Below are positions 24,590 through 35,149 of a DNA stretch of 64,000 nucleotides, one piece after another (positions within the stretch are counted from its first letter, which is position 1; each line of letters opens with the position of its first letter). Location: the NCBI GenBank assembly GCA_018340375.1, contig JAFFJZ010000001.1:40044001-40108000 (forward strand), given 5' to 3'. The notes beneath the pieces were generated by a model. The model had not been told where the DNA came from. It did not search any database and worked only from the letters and a program-made list of their open reading frames with translations. The DNA comes from Gonatopus flavifemur (taxonomy: Eukaryota > Arthropoda > Insecta > Hymenoptera > Dryinidae). A program made the translations under genes and the position numbers.

Positions 24590-26138
24590 TCCTACAGTGT
24601 AAAAAATAATTGTTGAATTTTTCCCCGAGAAATGGTGACAGCAAAGTTCCTCCTTCGTGAACGTTTCCTTCATTTGTAGAGGATTTGACACTCAAAAAAC
24701 CAAATAATTCCTCAAAGTAGTGGAAAAATCCTTTATTCCTGATGGAAACACAATTCCTCCACGATGAGGGGACGAAATCCACCAACAGTATGAAGGAAAA
24801 CTCCTAACATTTTTTACAGTGTAGAACTACAAACCCATTTTTTTACCTGTAAACTACAAACCGGGGTAAATATTCACCCTACGGATATTTTGCTCGTAAA
24901 ATCGTTCTAGAAGCAGTAATTTGACTCACAAGTACATGAATTTCTTTGTTTTTTCATGCCAAAGAGATTGGTGGAGAACAAATTCAATTTCACTGGAGTT
25001 AAGTTTGTGAAAAATCGATTTCAATAGCTAAAAGTGCCGAAAAACGGTCAAACCGTCATTTAACAAACAAAAATTCATAACTATTTTTCTAATCAACTGA
25101 TTTTCCAATTTCCAACAGGATTTTGAAGAGGACACATGAAGTTTTGGGAGAAAAGATAGCATCATGTTGTTCTGCCAAAAAAGTTTATCTTCTGGGACTT
25201 TGAAAATTGAAAAAAATTGGAATCTGATGTATGGAAACGTGAAATAAAAATCTATGAAATATTGTTTCTCGAAACTATATTTCTGCTTTTGCTATGTGAA
25301 ATGTAAAAAGGAAGAGAAATTTGATACGTATAAAGAATATTCAAGAGTAGAGTTACAATTTAACTTTTTCAAAGGCGCCACAATCGCTGCAGTAGAGCAT
25401 TCTGTGATTCTTACACTCTCCAAATTCAAATCAGTGAAATCTTACTATTTCTGCAGTTGAGTGTCGACCACTGTATGAAATCATTGAGATAGCAGCGAAT
25501 AGTTCCTGGTTATGCAGTTGGAGTGCCTCCTCACGGGTTAAATCAGGGACATTACACTGCAGGGATTAGCGAATATTCACTGATTTTGCCCGGATATGAA
25601 CTGATTCGCAGTGGTCGACTTTTCACTGCAATCAGAGAGATTTCACTGGTTTCAATTTAGAGAGCAGCTCGGTCACTTGGACTTTGTGCAATATATCCGC
25701 GTTTTGCGAGCCTCCGATCAAGAACACAAGCCGCATCGCGTGTGCTTTTTTGGTGACTCATTAGCTGGTGGAAATTTAGTATGGGTACTTGAAATATGAA
25801 GATCATCGCCGAGAACTATATATCTAATGTTTTATTGTAAAATGAATTCCTAATATATAAATTCCATTTATTTTAGCAAAAAAGAGAAACTTGACTCGTT
25901 TACATAAAACACTAACAGGGACCACAAACTGGGGTAGATTTCAACTCCACAAAAGCTCCACGTCTTCACCCCGTCACAGTAAATCAGAAACTGAAGGGTT
26001 TATCAACCTCGCCCCGTGTTTAGAACCTTAAACGAAATCATGGTATAGGTCTCCAGTGGATTATGTCACTGGCTAACTCAAAAACGTAGTTCAAAGTTTA
26101 CCTGGGGTAGATATCTACCCCGACTTGAAGTTCTAGGG
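24590..26138. mobile_element. piggyBac-like element in duplicated TTAA
   Basis: TTAA occurs immediately before (24586-24589) and after (26139-26142). After removing the nested 24595-24821 element and one TA, the left end reads TCCTAGAACTACAAACC, matching the inverted right end CCCTAGAACTTCAAGTC. TTAA duplication and CCCTAGAA-type ends are hallmarks of piggyBac transposons. GGGGTAGATATCTACCCC-like palindromes lie near the right end. Length without the nested copy is about 1.3 kb; no transposase frame is visible, so it is non-autonomous. An internal inverted pair GTCGACCACTG / CAGTGGTCGAC (about 25466 and 25609) may mark a further insertion. Confidence 0.75.
24595..24821 (+). mobile_element. 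MITE with CACTGTAAAAA-type ends, innermost of the nest
   Basis: The left end CAGTGTAAAAAAT and inverted right end CACTGTAAAAAATG are flanked by TA at 24593-24594 and 24822-24823. A second copy lies inverted at 32751-32958 and shares long blocks such as GCGAAGTTCCTCC and TTTCCTTCATTTGT. It inserted five bases inside the left end of the piggyBac-like element. The minus-strand frame here is not a gene. Confidence 0.8.
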
Positions 26139-26865
26139 TTAAGATATATTCTCAGATTTTGAGAAATATTCTCCAATTTCCTATTAAAGATCACTATCTT
26201 CTCGATCTGCATTGTTCTTCGTTTGACACTGTGAGCTCGTTGTTCTCATCGCGGACTCTTTACATGTTTCTTACGGAGGGTTATAAATTTTAACTTTCAT
26301 TCCACTTCATTGAAGCAGAATTTTAGAAAATTTGTGATGAACTGTTTTAACATCTAAGAAACACATGACGCAGTTCTGATTCAATGACCGTTCACCAATG
26401 TTCCGCTGTTTGTTTCTCCATTATAGGACTGTAAAGTTCCCGTGGAACTGTATTTTTGAATTTTTTTCCGTATATCTTGCAATCTGTTGATTTGCGAAAC
26501 TAAGTTCCACATCCATGTGACAAAATCTGTAGAATTTTTTTCCTCATTCTCTTGTGTATGTTCTAACTTGATAGGAAGTAGTCGGCTACTCGCTTGAATT
26601 CGTTGTATGCAAAACCTGTACTTTGGATGTTTGTAAAATTTTGCACTGCTGCACGTGCTTGGAAAGAAAGCGATAGCATAGCGAATTTGATTGTTTGGTA
26701 GTTACAATTTCGAAGTACTACAAAGTCGATGTATTTCATTCAATCTTTTCGGCTTTGTTGATTTTCATTTCTTCCATTTTTTGATACATGAAAAACACCT
26801 GACTGACATTTTAGAAGTTGACTTTTATACAGACGATGATAGTAGGAATGCTCTCAACGTTGCCA

Positions 26866-27103
26866 CACTGTAGAAAATTTCTACGGGACACTTCATATAA
26901 ATCTTCACATACATGCGTTAGGAATTTTCTGTATTTCACCGGAAATTAACTGGAAAATGATTGAGAAGATTGCATGAAGTTTGAAATTTTCAGGTAAATT
27001 TACGGGAAATTTCATATACATATATTGGAGATTGATTCTCTATCCTATGATCGAAATTTTTCAATTGCTGCGTATAGGAAAATTCCGATTATTTTGCACA
27101 GCG
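26866..27103. mobile_element. Possible TA-class element (weak ends)
   Basis: CACACTGTAGAAAAT at the left pairs imperfectly with the inverse of ATTATTTTGCACAGCG at the right. Two internal blocks resemble each other in direct orientation (CTACGGGACACTTCATAT and TTACGGGAAATTTCATAT). Tentative. Confidence 0.35.
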
Positions 27104-27125
27104 GGGATTTGTAACGCTCTCGCTA

Positions 27126-27594
27126 TACTGAGAGAAATTCAAAGTTAAATTTACTTTCGAATTATACATTGTTAGAAATGTCTCTAAATTCAATATAGTT
27201 TTCATGTACATTTGTAAATTAAATTTCCAATTCTTAATGATTGAAATTAGAATTCATTTACCCGCAACGGAATCAAAAATTTTTGCTATATTATATCGTA
27301 CATTAATATATATTTTCGTAACTGATATCTCATTCAAATGTAATTGAAATTTCAATAAATTTGTCAGTTACGTGAATAACTTTTGCTTCCATTCCATGTA
27401 ATTGGAAGTTCGATCAGAAATTTCTAACAGTCTAGAAATAGGGGAACGTATTGACTTCTGATTGAATTTACTGTAAATTATTGTGAATTTGATCAGGTTT
27501 CTATTGTTATGCCATAGTAAATTTCATTAGAAGTCAGTACGTTCCCCCAATCCTGTAATTCCATAGTAAATTTAACCATAAATTTCTCCCAGTG
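27126..27594. mobile_element. TA-type element (ACTG(A/G)GAGAAATT ends) with a nested inverted repeat
   Basis: Left TACTGAGAGAAATTCAAA, inverted right CACTGGGAGAAATTTATG; both continue with GTTAAATTTACT. TA flanks both sides. The flanks are also palindromic (TCGCTA left, TAGCGA right), so the true TIR may be longer. An inner pair GGGGAACGTATTGACTTC / GAAGTCAGTACGTTCCCC (27440-27548) looks like a second element inside. Confidence 0.75.
27440..27548. mobile_element. Short nested element with GGGGAACGTA(T/C)TGACTTCT ends
   Basis: The inverted repeats are about 37 bases long with a short centre, inside 27126-27594. Length is about 109 bp. No target duplication is clear. Confidence 0.55.
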
Positions 27595-27597
27595 TAG

Positions 27598-30540
27598 CGA
27601 AAAGCTAGGAACTTGTACATGCTTCGTCAAAAGCTTCGTTCTAAAATTCAATTTTATTACATTACATTTTTTTATAAAAACAATTCATAATAACATTCAT
27701 GTTGAACTCAATTCGATTCCTTTTTTCCATTTCTTCCCATTACAATTTGAGATTCCAATTAGGATAGAACGAGACTCGGAATGATTGATTCTTTTATTCT
27801 TGCATTCTAATAAAATTTCTATATACGTTTTACGCGTGTCAGTTTCACATGATCCCAATTGATCATTCAAAGGTTTGACCAAACGAACTCGCTCACGTAT
27901 CCCATGCTCTCGATAAAGAGTTGTGATGCAATTACGTGCTTTTTCCAATTCCAAAGGTGATAATACTCGCACTTACTTTTTCCACGCTCCCACCTACGCT
28001 CACCCTCTTTTCCTGTCTTCTTTCTCCCTCTTCCTCTTCCCATCGACTTTTTTTTTTAATTCATCCAACCACCCACTTTCTGTACCTGGTGCAAAGTCAT
28101 AGAGTGCGGGAGGAACCGCGATAATCTTGAAATCAATAAAGTGTCACCACGGCAGATTTCTCCTGTAACCATATCTACTGCGCAGGTTCCAAGTTTTCCT
28201 AATTTGTGACGCTTCCGAGCATGATAGATGATAAATACATGTATGCGTACGTACCGATATGTGGACGTGAATGTACGCATACACGTCACATTGGCGGAAC
28301 ATTGAAATTTCATGGAAATATGGAGAATTTCATCAAGATATCAAAGTGCATTGCATTCTTAGTTTGAAGAAGAGTTCGGTGTTAGAAAATCTATGTTTAT
28401 TATCTTCTAACGGAATATCTTTTCCGATACCGTGGGTGATCGATCAATTCTAAATGGCGACTCGCATCCATGTCATACTTCATTTTATCATTCCTGTTTA
28501 GACTCCTCCGTTATTTATATGATTAAACTTGGTAGATTATTTTTTATCAAAATTTAAATTTGAGTTCCTTAGTTCAAAGAAGTAAATGATAGTTCAGTAC
28601 AAACAGATAGTGGTGAAAATTGGAGTTTATTCACTTTTGGTTTCGCAATTAAAGTATAATATAGATAAAAATGGTTGCCATGAAGGATGTTTGAACATTT
28701 TAATTCATGATGATCCTTACATTCATTTAGTTATACAAATATTCTTCCGTTAAATTTTTTGGAAACATTCCTCTACTGTTGAATTAAATGTTTCAAAAAA
28801 ATGTCTCTTTGAAAGATCATATTTATATAATCCTCGAATTCATCGCTTATGTTTTATTTGAAATTTCATCGGATCCACATGAAATGAGGAAAACTTCAAA
28901 GCACGTCGATTATATTCCTGTTGAATTTTTCAACACAAAATATATCACTCTAGCCCAAGTCATGTCTCATATTATGATTTCTTAATTTGAAAATTGTGTA
29001 TTATCATTATCATCAAACGAGAATATAATTATTGATTCAGGTTTTAATCTCGCAAAAGAAACTTAGTCTTTGATCAACTGCAGTGATATAAATTTTCTCT
29101 AAGCTGAAGAGAAAATGAGCTTGATATTTTCCCTTGACGGATGGTTTCTGAAAGCAACTACAAGAAGGAAAATTAGTTGCTATGCTGAAAGAAAGTAAGA
29201 ATGTTGCCAAGTGCGCTATATAGAGCTTGTGATTTATCCTAATAGATTTTTCGAAGCTGGCATTCTCGGACGTAGAAGAATCGATTATGATAAATCGCAC
29301 ATTATTGAGAGTTATTGAAATCAATTGTACGTTCTAACAAAATCAAATAAAAACACAATACGTGAGGAGTTTTTATCATTCATGCGAAGAACTCCCGTGA
29401 AAATGAATACTGAAAAATGGGTTTATCGACTCAACAGTTTGAAATAAACTGTATTGATTTTCCACCCGCTTATGTGCAGGATACAGATTATATTCCGTGC
29501 ATATATCAATCGAATATATTTCTCCTGAATAAGATTAGACTGAGTCTTGAAATTGTGAATCGATGGAATTGATTTTTCAATTGCTATTTCGGTTTGATAA
29601 GTTAAGTGAATACGCAACGGAACAAATAATTTTGCGAACCGATAATTCCATTTTATTTATCGATTGTAATCGATTGATGAATGTTCCATGAATGAAGAAT
29701 TACAAATTTTGTGATTGAACAGCACTCAGTGTTGAGGCAAGTGATACTAAGTTTCAGAAAATCTCCTTCGTCTTCGTCGAAAATCTTCAGTCTTCAGTCT
29801 TTACTCTTTCGAAGAAGAGACTGAATTGATATAAATCGAGATTCTTAATTCAAATCTACCCATTCCAGTAAATTCCTTTTCCAAGGGAAAGGATGATCAA
29901 TTGAGATACCTTATCTGCATAACCGTGAAAAAGATTGATTTATATTCGAATTGAATTCTGTGTACTTAAGTGAATTTAAATTCTATTGATCTCAACTACT
30001 CTCGTTCGTTCTCCATCGTTTTTCACCGAAATTGTGTGACATTGAAAGCTTCTACTTCAGAAAAATCATCCCAAAGATCACAATCAGTTTTGTCAGACTT
30101 TGACTCTGATTGTAAAAACAATAATAGATTCTCCGAGGAATTGTGTTTGAGAACTTATATCTATGATCTTGGAACAATTATTTTCATGTCAAATATTCAA
30201 AGAGGTTCAACCGCCTTCCAGTTGGAACATTTTCTTGGAACGTTTTAGTTTATTGAAATGATGAATCGTGCTTATATATACCGACTTAATAGGGTTGTAT
30301 CTCAGTATTTCACAGAGTTACAATCCATTCAGAAAGCTCAAGTTGATTACTTCTAGGGAGGAGTGTATAATGTATTTGAGAGACTTACTATTACAAAGAA
30401 TTTTGTTCAAGGATTAATTTTCTCAAAACACACAATAATAATGTCAAGAATTGTACCTGCGAATACAATTCATATTCTTCGAATACCAACTTCATTATGT
30501 GTTTCGGAGAGATGCTCTTGAAATTCGGAAGAATGAGAAA
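27598..30540. other. No recognised feature
   Basis: AT-rich. Short frames at 27697-28313 overlap on both strands. A pyrimidine tract lies at 27995-28060. No exon or RNA gene is supported. Confidence 0.4.
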
Positions 30541-30720
30541 GATGAGAAAAAACTGTAGCTGGAAACGAGCTCAATTATTTCGAGCTCAATTTTTGTTGTC
30601 ACAGCAGCCATATTTTACATTGAAGTAGCTATGAGAATCGTCGTGATACTGAAAAATATAGCTGCTGTGACCAAAAACTGTACTTGGGCTCATTTTCAGC
30701 TACAGTTTTTTCTCTCCGTG
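30541..30720. mobile_element. MITE with GAGAAAAAACTGTAGCTG ends
   Basis: The left GAGAAAAAACTGTAGCTG and inverted right (GAGAAAAAACTGTAGCTG) are the same over 18 bases, followed by GAGCTCAA / GAGCCCAA and CACAGCAGC in both arms. The right side ends CTCTCCGTG, fitting the CACGGAGA class. About 180 bp; first of a cluster of elements running to 32573. Confidence 0.75.
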
Positions 30721-30724
30721 TTTT

Positions 30725-30813
30725 CTGGCGCCTTATAGAGTGCACTCTCGTTCCAACAGAGTGGAAAATTACTCTTCAGGCACTCACTCTAGTAGAAATC
30801 ACTCTAGCCACCT
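30725..30813. repeat. Small word-repeat tract (GAGTGCACTC type)
   Basis: AGAGTGCACTCTCG, AGAGTGGAAAATTACTCT, CACTCACTCTAGTAGAAATC and CACTCTAG occur within 90 bases. It resembles the interior of the word-type elements but has no clear outer ends. Confidence 0.4.
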
Positions 30814-30814
30814 C

Positions 30815-30921
30815 CCCAAATAGCACCAAGGTCCCTGGACGTTTTGAAAACGTTCTGAGAATGTTTTAAACACGTCCCAACGTTCTTGGAACGTTTTAAA
30901 AACCTCCCAGTGCTGTTAGGG
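30815..30921. mobile_element. Short GAACGTT-word element (CCCAAATAGCAC ends)
   Basis: Left CCCAAATAGCACCAAGG, inverted right CCCTAACAGCACTGGGAGG. The interior repeats GACGTTTTGAAAACGTTC, AACGTTCTTGGAACGTT and similar. Length is 107 bp; same family as 31431-31853 and 43926-44054. Its right end abuts the 30918 element. Confidence 0.6.
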
Positions 30922-31014
30922 TCATAGTTAATGTCAAGGCCCTTTTTAGTGACTACTTTCACCGCTAGTGCCTTGAAAGATGCTAGACAACCGCTATAAT
31001 TATTTTCACTAGGG
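30918..31014 (+). repeat. CCCTAG-type element, copy 2
   Basis: Aligns with 22844-22938 (ATAGTTAATGTCAAGGCC to ACCGCTATAATTA). The right end TTTTCACTAGGGC inverts to GCCCTAGTGAAAA, matching the CCC-type ends. The left end is merged with the preceding element, so the insertion order is not clear. Confidence 0.6.
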
Positions 31015-31202
31015 CAGGAGGGCTCTTGTGGTTTCATTTGTGTGAAATTCGCACTCTTTCAGATCGTGAAAGTGTGTTTGCAGCAATTTTTTCATTTTCA
31101 GACTGATTTTTAGAGGAGAAAGTGATGGATTCCAGGTGAATGTACCAAAGCAGGAGGAAAATACGTATTTTTTTGTCTCAGGTCACTGTCGTCCCGCTGC
31201 AA

Positions 31203-31933
31203 TCCCGCGCAGAAAAAAGTCATATGGCAAGAACATGAGAACAGTTTCGCTCAGAGTCTCGCAGAAGTATTCAGGGATAGCCTTGCATAACAGCATAGGG
31301 AGTAGTTGTATACCATCATACCCAAACATGTATTTGTACACGAAAAATGTTTCAGCACAGGTTGGGAGAAATATGGTGGAGTCTTTAAACTCACACTGTC
31401 GCGAGACTGTGCTCCAGTAGGTACTCTTGTCCCATACAGCACCGAGAAGTCTATCGAACGTTCAGGGAACGTGCTTGGTTACACTAAGAACGTGCAGATA
31501 ACGTCTCAGGATGTTCTCAGAACGTCACATGCATGTCCCAGGTACATGCAAATGTGCCAGTTAGTTCTATTTATGTGCACCGTGCGACGCTCTGGGAACG
31601 TGTTCAATAAAGGTTTCCATAAGGTTGTGCGAATCTGCGCACATGTTTTTGAAGGTTAGGTTCCATGAACGTACGTTCAAAAAACATTATGAGAACGTCC
31701 CGTAGTAAATGGGAAGAACGTTCAGAACGTATTTAGCGGTATCCAAAGTGCAGGTACTCTAAACATTCCAAAAACCTACTCCTAGAAGACGAAAACACGT
31801 AGAACCTAGGGTATGTTTTCAAAACGTCCAGAGAACTTTCTGTGCTGTCTGGGTTGAGACTCTCCAATGCTTTCGTGAGACTCTGAGCGAGACTTTTAGC
31901 AAAAATGTCCCCGTATGACTTTTTCCCGCACGA
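31203..31933. mobile_element. Inverted-repeat element with GAAAAA(A)GTCATA arms, split by the 31431 element
   Basis: The left arm (GAAAAAAGTCATATGG, then TTTCGCTCAGAGTCTCGC) matches the inverted right arm (GGAAAAAGTCATACGG, then GTCTCGCTCAGAGTCTCAC) over about 60 bases. The GAACGTT-word element sits between, leaving 31203-31430 and 31854-31933. Frames across both strands here follow from the inverted repeat. Confidence 0.65.
31431..31853. mobile_element. GAACGTT-word element (CCCAGACAGCAC-type ends), nested
   Basis: Left CCCATACAGCACCGAGAAG, inverted right CCCAGACAGCACAGAAAG. The interior repeats GAACGTTC and GGGAACGTG many times. Length is 423 bp. It disrupts the 31203-31933 element and is therefore younger. 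The 117-codon frame is a by-product of the repeated word. Confidence 0.7.
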
Positions 31934-32066
31934 GGAGAATAAACTCTATCCGCTTGTCAATTACTTGTTGAAAATTCTATATAAATGCAAGCAATTCTCA
32001 CTTCCCTTGCAAGTCTGAGAAAAAATGATCTGTTCACCTTGGGTCATTTCCACGCTTGGTGGACAA

Positions 32067-32573
32067 CCCTGGGAAAAATGGAGCGTATACAGGAAGCACG
32101 GAGGAAGCGTATACGGAGCAAAAAATGTTTCAATTCCCTCTTCATGAAACGTGTAATTCCCGCTCCCTGTAAAGTGATGAAATCGCACGTTCTATACGCG
32201 CTTCATAAGCTTCCGATCCCATTTCACACACCATTTATGTGAAATAATAGTAATTTACATCAAGCGTGTGCGAATCATAACTATTCTGCTTTCAAATAGT
32301 GTCTTCACACGGTCGATCCTAACGACGATCAATGGCTCAGTTGATAAGACCCTCGTCTAGCGCGGTGGAAGTCATCGGTTCGATTTTCGCTATGGAGTGC
32401 AATTTTTTCATTTAGGTTTCATGAATTTCATATGCTCTTTTCGTTTAAACTCCCGCTTCACATACTCTCTGTATCCCTTCCATTCAAGCTCTGTACACTT
32501 TTTATTGACGTTTCTGTTACCTTCTAGCATACGCTTCGCTTACTCTTCTTTCCCGCTTTCATTTTCACCAGGG
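32067..32573 (+). mobile_element. tRNA-core repeat element, copy 2 (best preserved)
   Basis: Ends CCCTGGGAAAAATG and, inverted, CCCTGGTGAAAATG. The 5' arm has GGAGCGTATACAGGAAGC and GGAAGCGTATACGGAGC; the 3' arm has the inverse words (ATACGCTTCGCTTAC). The centre carries a tRNA-like module (32325-32400). Length is 507 bp. It aligns over its length with 9002-9512 in inverse orientation. The ends match the CCC-type MITEs of this window, while the core is of tRNA origin; no poly-A tail or SINE-type tail is seen. Confidence 0.75.
32325..32400 (+). other. tRNA-like core with A and B boxes (degenerate)
   Basis: A-box-like TGGCTCAGTTGATAAGAC at 32333-32350 and B-box-like GGTTCGATTTT at 32378-32388, 27 bases apart. 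The T-arm region is partly recognisable, but acceptor and anticodon stems do not fold properly by eye. Not a functional tRNA gene, though it could still recruit polymerase III. Confidence 0.55.
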
Positions 32574-32750
32574 AATGTACTATATTTCAATATCTCAATA
32601 CATTCAGGTATCTGTAATTCCTCTCCCTGAGTCGATATATTTTTTTGCTGAATTTTTTCAGACAAAGCAGACATTTGGATCATTTATCACACGCGTGATA
32701 AATTGTTGATAGATATGTTTTCATTGAAACAAATTGAAATAAATGCAGTA

Positions 32751-32958
32751 CAATTTCCCTGATCGTGGGGGAATTGTTTTTCCATCAAAAAAGAGGGATT
32801 TTTCTACCACTTTGAGGGAATATTCCGTTTTTTGGGTGTTAAATCCTGCACAAATGAAGGAAAACTTCACCAAATTATAGTGAAAAATTCCCCATCTGTG
32901 GAGGAACTTCGCTGCCACCATCTTTTGGGGGAAAATTCCACAATCAGTTTTTACAGTG
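32751..32958 (-). mobile_element. MITE, inverted copy of the 24595 family
   Basis: The reverse complement starts CACTGTAAAAACTGATTG and follows the 24595-24821 element (GCGAAGTTCCTCC, TTCCTTCATTTGT, CCCACGATCAGGG). TA follows at 32959-32960. The other end is diverged or shortened. Confidence 0.7.
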
Positions 32959-32960
32959 TA

Positions 32961-33738
32961 CGTAAAGAGGAAATGCGATAAATGAGTATGACATCAGTCT
33001 TTCCAAGGTACGGAATGCAAGCAGAGAGAACAAATTTGGTGTTCATTACCAGCTTTTATTGATATAAATATTCCACGGTATCGAAAGTTTGCGAAGACAC
33101 CATTTTTATATCACGGAATAAAATGCCTTTTGCGTAATTGATATTCATTCATGATACAGGCTGAAATGCGATTATTCTACCTCCGTGTATACATATAATA
33201 TAATCGGTATTTTAATTTCGTTCATTCTGTTCCTATGTATCGTACATGCTATTATTTTAGCATTTGGGAGAAATATGTGAGTATCTATGCGCTACGATGT
33301 GTCCTAAAACACACAAGGCGAAAAGAATTATGAGATTCACTTGCGCGAGGGATGTGAACAGATGTGGTTTAACCAAAATTCCCCTCAACCATCATCTCTT
33401 CGCATGTTTTTTTGATCAGCTTATAATAAAAATGTTACAACGTTCGGTGATTTTTCTGGTATTCGAGTTTCTAACGACTTCATAATGAAATCGACAGTTT
33501 TCTGATATTGAGAATGTTTGTTATCAATCCATCAGAACACGTGGGAACAAGATTCGTTAGAAATTTCTAACCTTCATGCATTGTAATTTTCTCATTACGT
33601 ATCGCAAATATAAACATTGTGCTTCAACTAAAATGTTTCGAGTTCAACACTTCCCCTACTACTTCTCCTGCTCAAAAAATAGGGCGCGGAACTGAAAAAT
33701 AATAGCACGATGAAATGATGGTTCAATTTTAGCACATT
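32961..33738. other. No recognised feature
   Basis: AT-rich spacer between two elements. No supported frame. Confidence 0.4.
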
Positions 33739-34786
33739 CACGGAGGAACATGCAAGTTAAGAACATAGTAATCTTTGATAAAATATGTCAGCATTTTTCT
33801 TAAAATCTGAGAGTTTTTCTTAAATTTTTGATGAAGATGGAATCGTTCACATTTTTGCTGGATTTTATTTGAAAAGCACCCCAAGTGTGTATTAACGGCG
33901 GGCCCCATCTACGCCTAGGGTGGGTGCCCATGCTACCCAACGTGGGGCCAAGCTGGGCAGACAAATGGGGCCAACCCTGGGGTGATAACATCGTTCCCAG
34001 CTTGGCCGTATTGCTTTGCCCGAGAATTGGTAACACCACGGCCCTAGCATAAACCCAGACTAGGCAATCAATACTGCCCCTTCCTTTTTGTTTTGAAATT
34101 GGAAAATTGCTTTGAATTCTACCCCAGCGGGCATGAATTTCAGCCCCATTTCGGCCCAGTGTTGAGCCCCATCCTGCCCATATGGGCCCAAGACTGGACC
34201 AAAGTGGGGCCAAAATTCATACACGCTGAGGATTGTACACACATGCTTGGGATATAAATCTACCACAATCTTGGCCGAAGGTGGGCCAAACTGGGGCCCA
34301 GTTCAAATGTGCCCGCACTAAGATTCATTATTTCCATTTTCTACCAACTATAATTGTATGGAAAAGCACAACAGGGCCAAGATTGAGCCAACGTGGGCCC
34401 CATCGTCATTTCCCTCAAGACTGGGTTAAAGAGGATGGGCCCAGCCTGGGGCCCATTGTCATTGAAGGCAATACACGCTTGGGAATGAGAAATTATCAAT
34501 ACTACATGGAATAATACAATGAAATTTCACAAAGTGCGTAATAAGATTTCGCAATTTTGTTATTCACTTTGTAAAATTTCATGCGTGAATTTGAAAAGTT
34601 CGAATTTATTTTTCTATCCTTTGTCAAGTACTGATAATTTTCCATTGATTTCCGAATAAAATTAAGCAAAAATGTGAATAGTTCTATCTTTATCACAAAT
34701 TTAGGAAGAACTATCAGATTTTAAAAAATATGCTGAGATTCCTCATCAAAGATCAATATGTTCCCGACTTGCATTTTTCTCCGCGT
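33739..34786. mobile_element. TA-type element (CACGGAG ends), host of the TGGGCC element
   Basis: Left CACGGAGGAACATGCAAG and inverted right CGCGGAGAAAAATGCAAG continue with AACATAGTAATCTTTGAT / AACATATTGATCTTTGAT. It is a second copy of the 24151-26232 host: both contain ATTTCACNAAGTG, CACTTTGTAAAATT and CTTTATCACAAATT. A CCC-type element occupies 33880-34483, so about 440 bp belong to the host. Confidence 0.8.
33880..34483. mobile_element. TGGGCC-word element (CCCAAG(T/C)GTGTATT ends), nested
   Basis: The ends CCCAAGTGTGTATT and, inverted, CCCAAGCGTGTATT differ at one base. The interior is GC-rich, unlike its surroundings, and is made of reiterated TGGGCCCA / CTTGGCC / GGGGCC words on both strands. 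Length is 604 bp. The 137-, 68- and 93-codon frames here are Gly/Trp/Pro-rich translations of the word. The host sequence continues on both sides, TTATTTGAAAA then AATTATCAATACT, as in the uninterrupted copy near 24308. Confidence 0.85.
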
Positions 34787-35149
34787 TGAAAGAGAAAAAT
34801 AATAGAGCGAAGCTCAAAATCGATCAAAAATTGAAGACCTCGGTTCAAAATACACTGACAAGATGTGAACTAGTTAATCATTTGTTACCTCAGCTAACTG
34901 GGTTGTTGAGAGATCAACGTGATTAACTAGAACAGCAAATATTTCACTTGCCTAGCAACATTCCCAGTATTCAACGAAAAAAACTGGAATTTCAATGATT
35001 CTTCTCAGAAATGAGTAAAATCAATTAAACGAATGGGTTTATATGCGCTTACAAGTTAAATATTCATTCCAACTAATTTTTTCGCCATGCATATACATAA
35101 TAACGAAAAGATTTCCCTGGTGAGGAGTCGACAGTTCTTGGTACCACAG

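Larger units (their letters stand above)
24151..26232. mobile_element. Outer TA-type element of a three-level nest
   Basis: The left end region (CACAGAAAAAAATGCAGATC) and inverted right end region share ATGCAGATCGAGA, then GAGAATTGAGGAATATTT against GGAAATTGGAGAATATTT. The same family occurs at 33739-34786, which confirms the interior (CGTTGAGTATTATTTG, TTATCTTTATCACAAATT). It is interrupted by a piggyBac-like element at 24590-26138, so only 24151-24589 and 26139-26232 belong to it. Confidence 0.7.

Noticed and set aside
33800..34514. Frames of 137, 68 and 93 codons rich in Gly, Trp and Pro
   Set aside because: They translate the reiterated TGGGCC word of a MITE on both strands and run across its TIRs.
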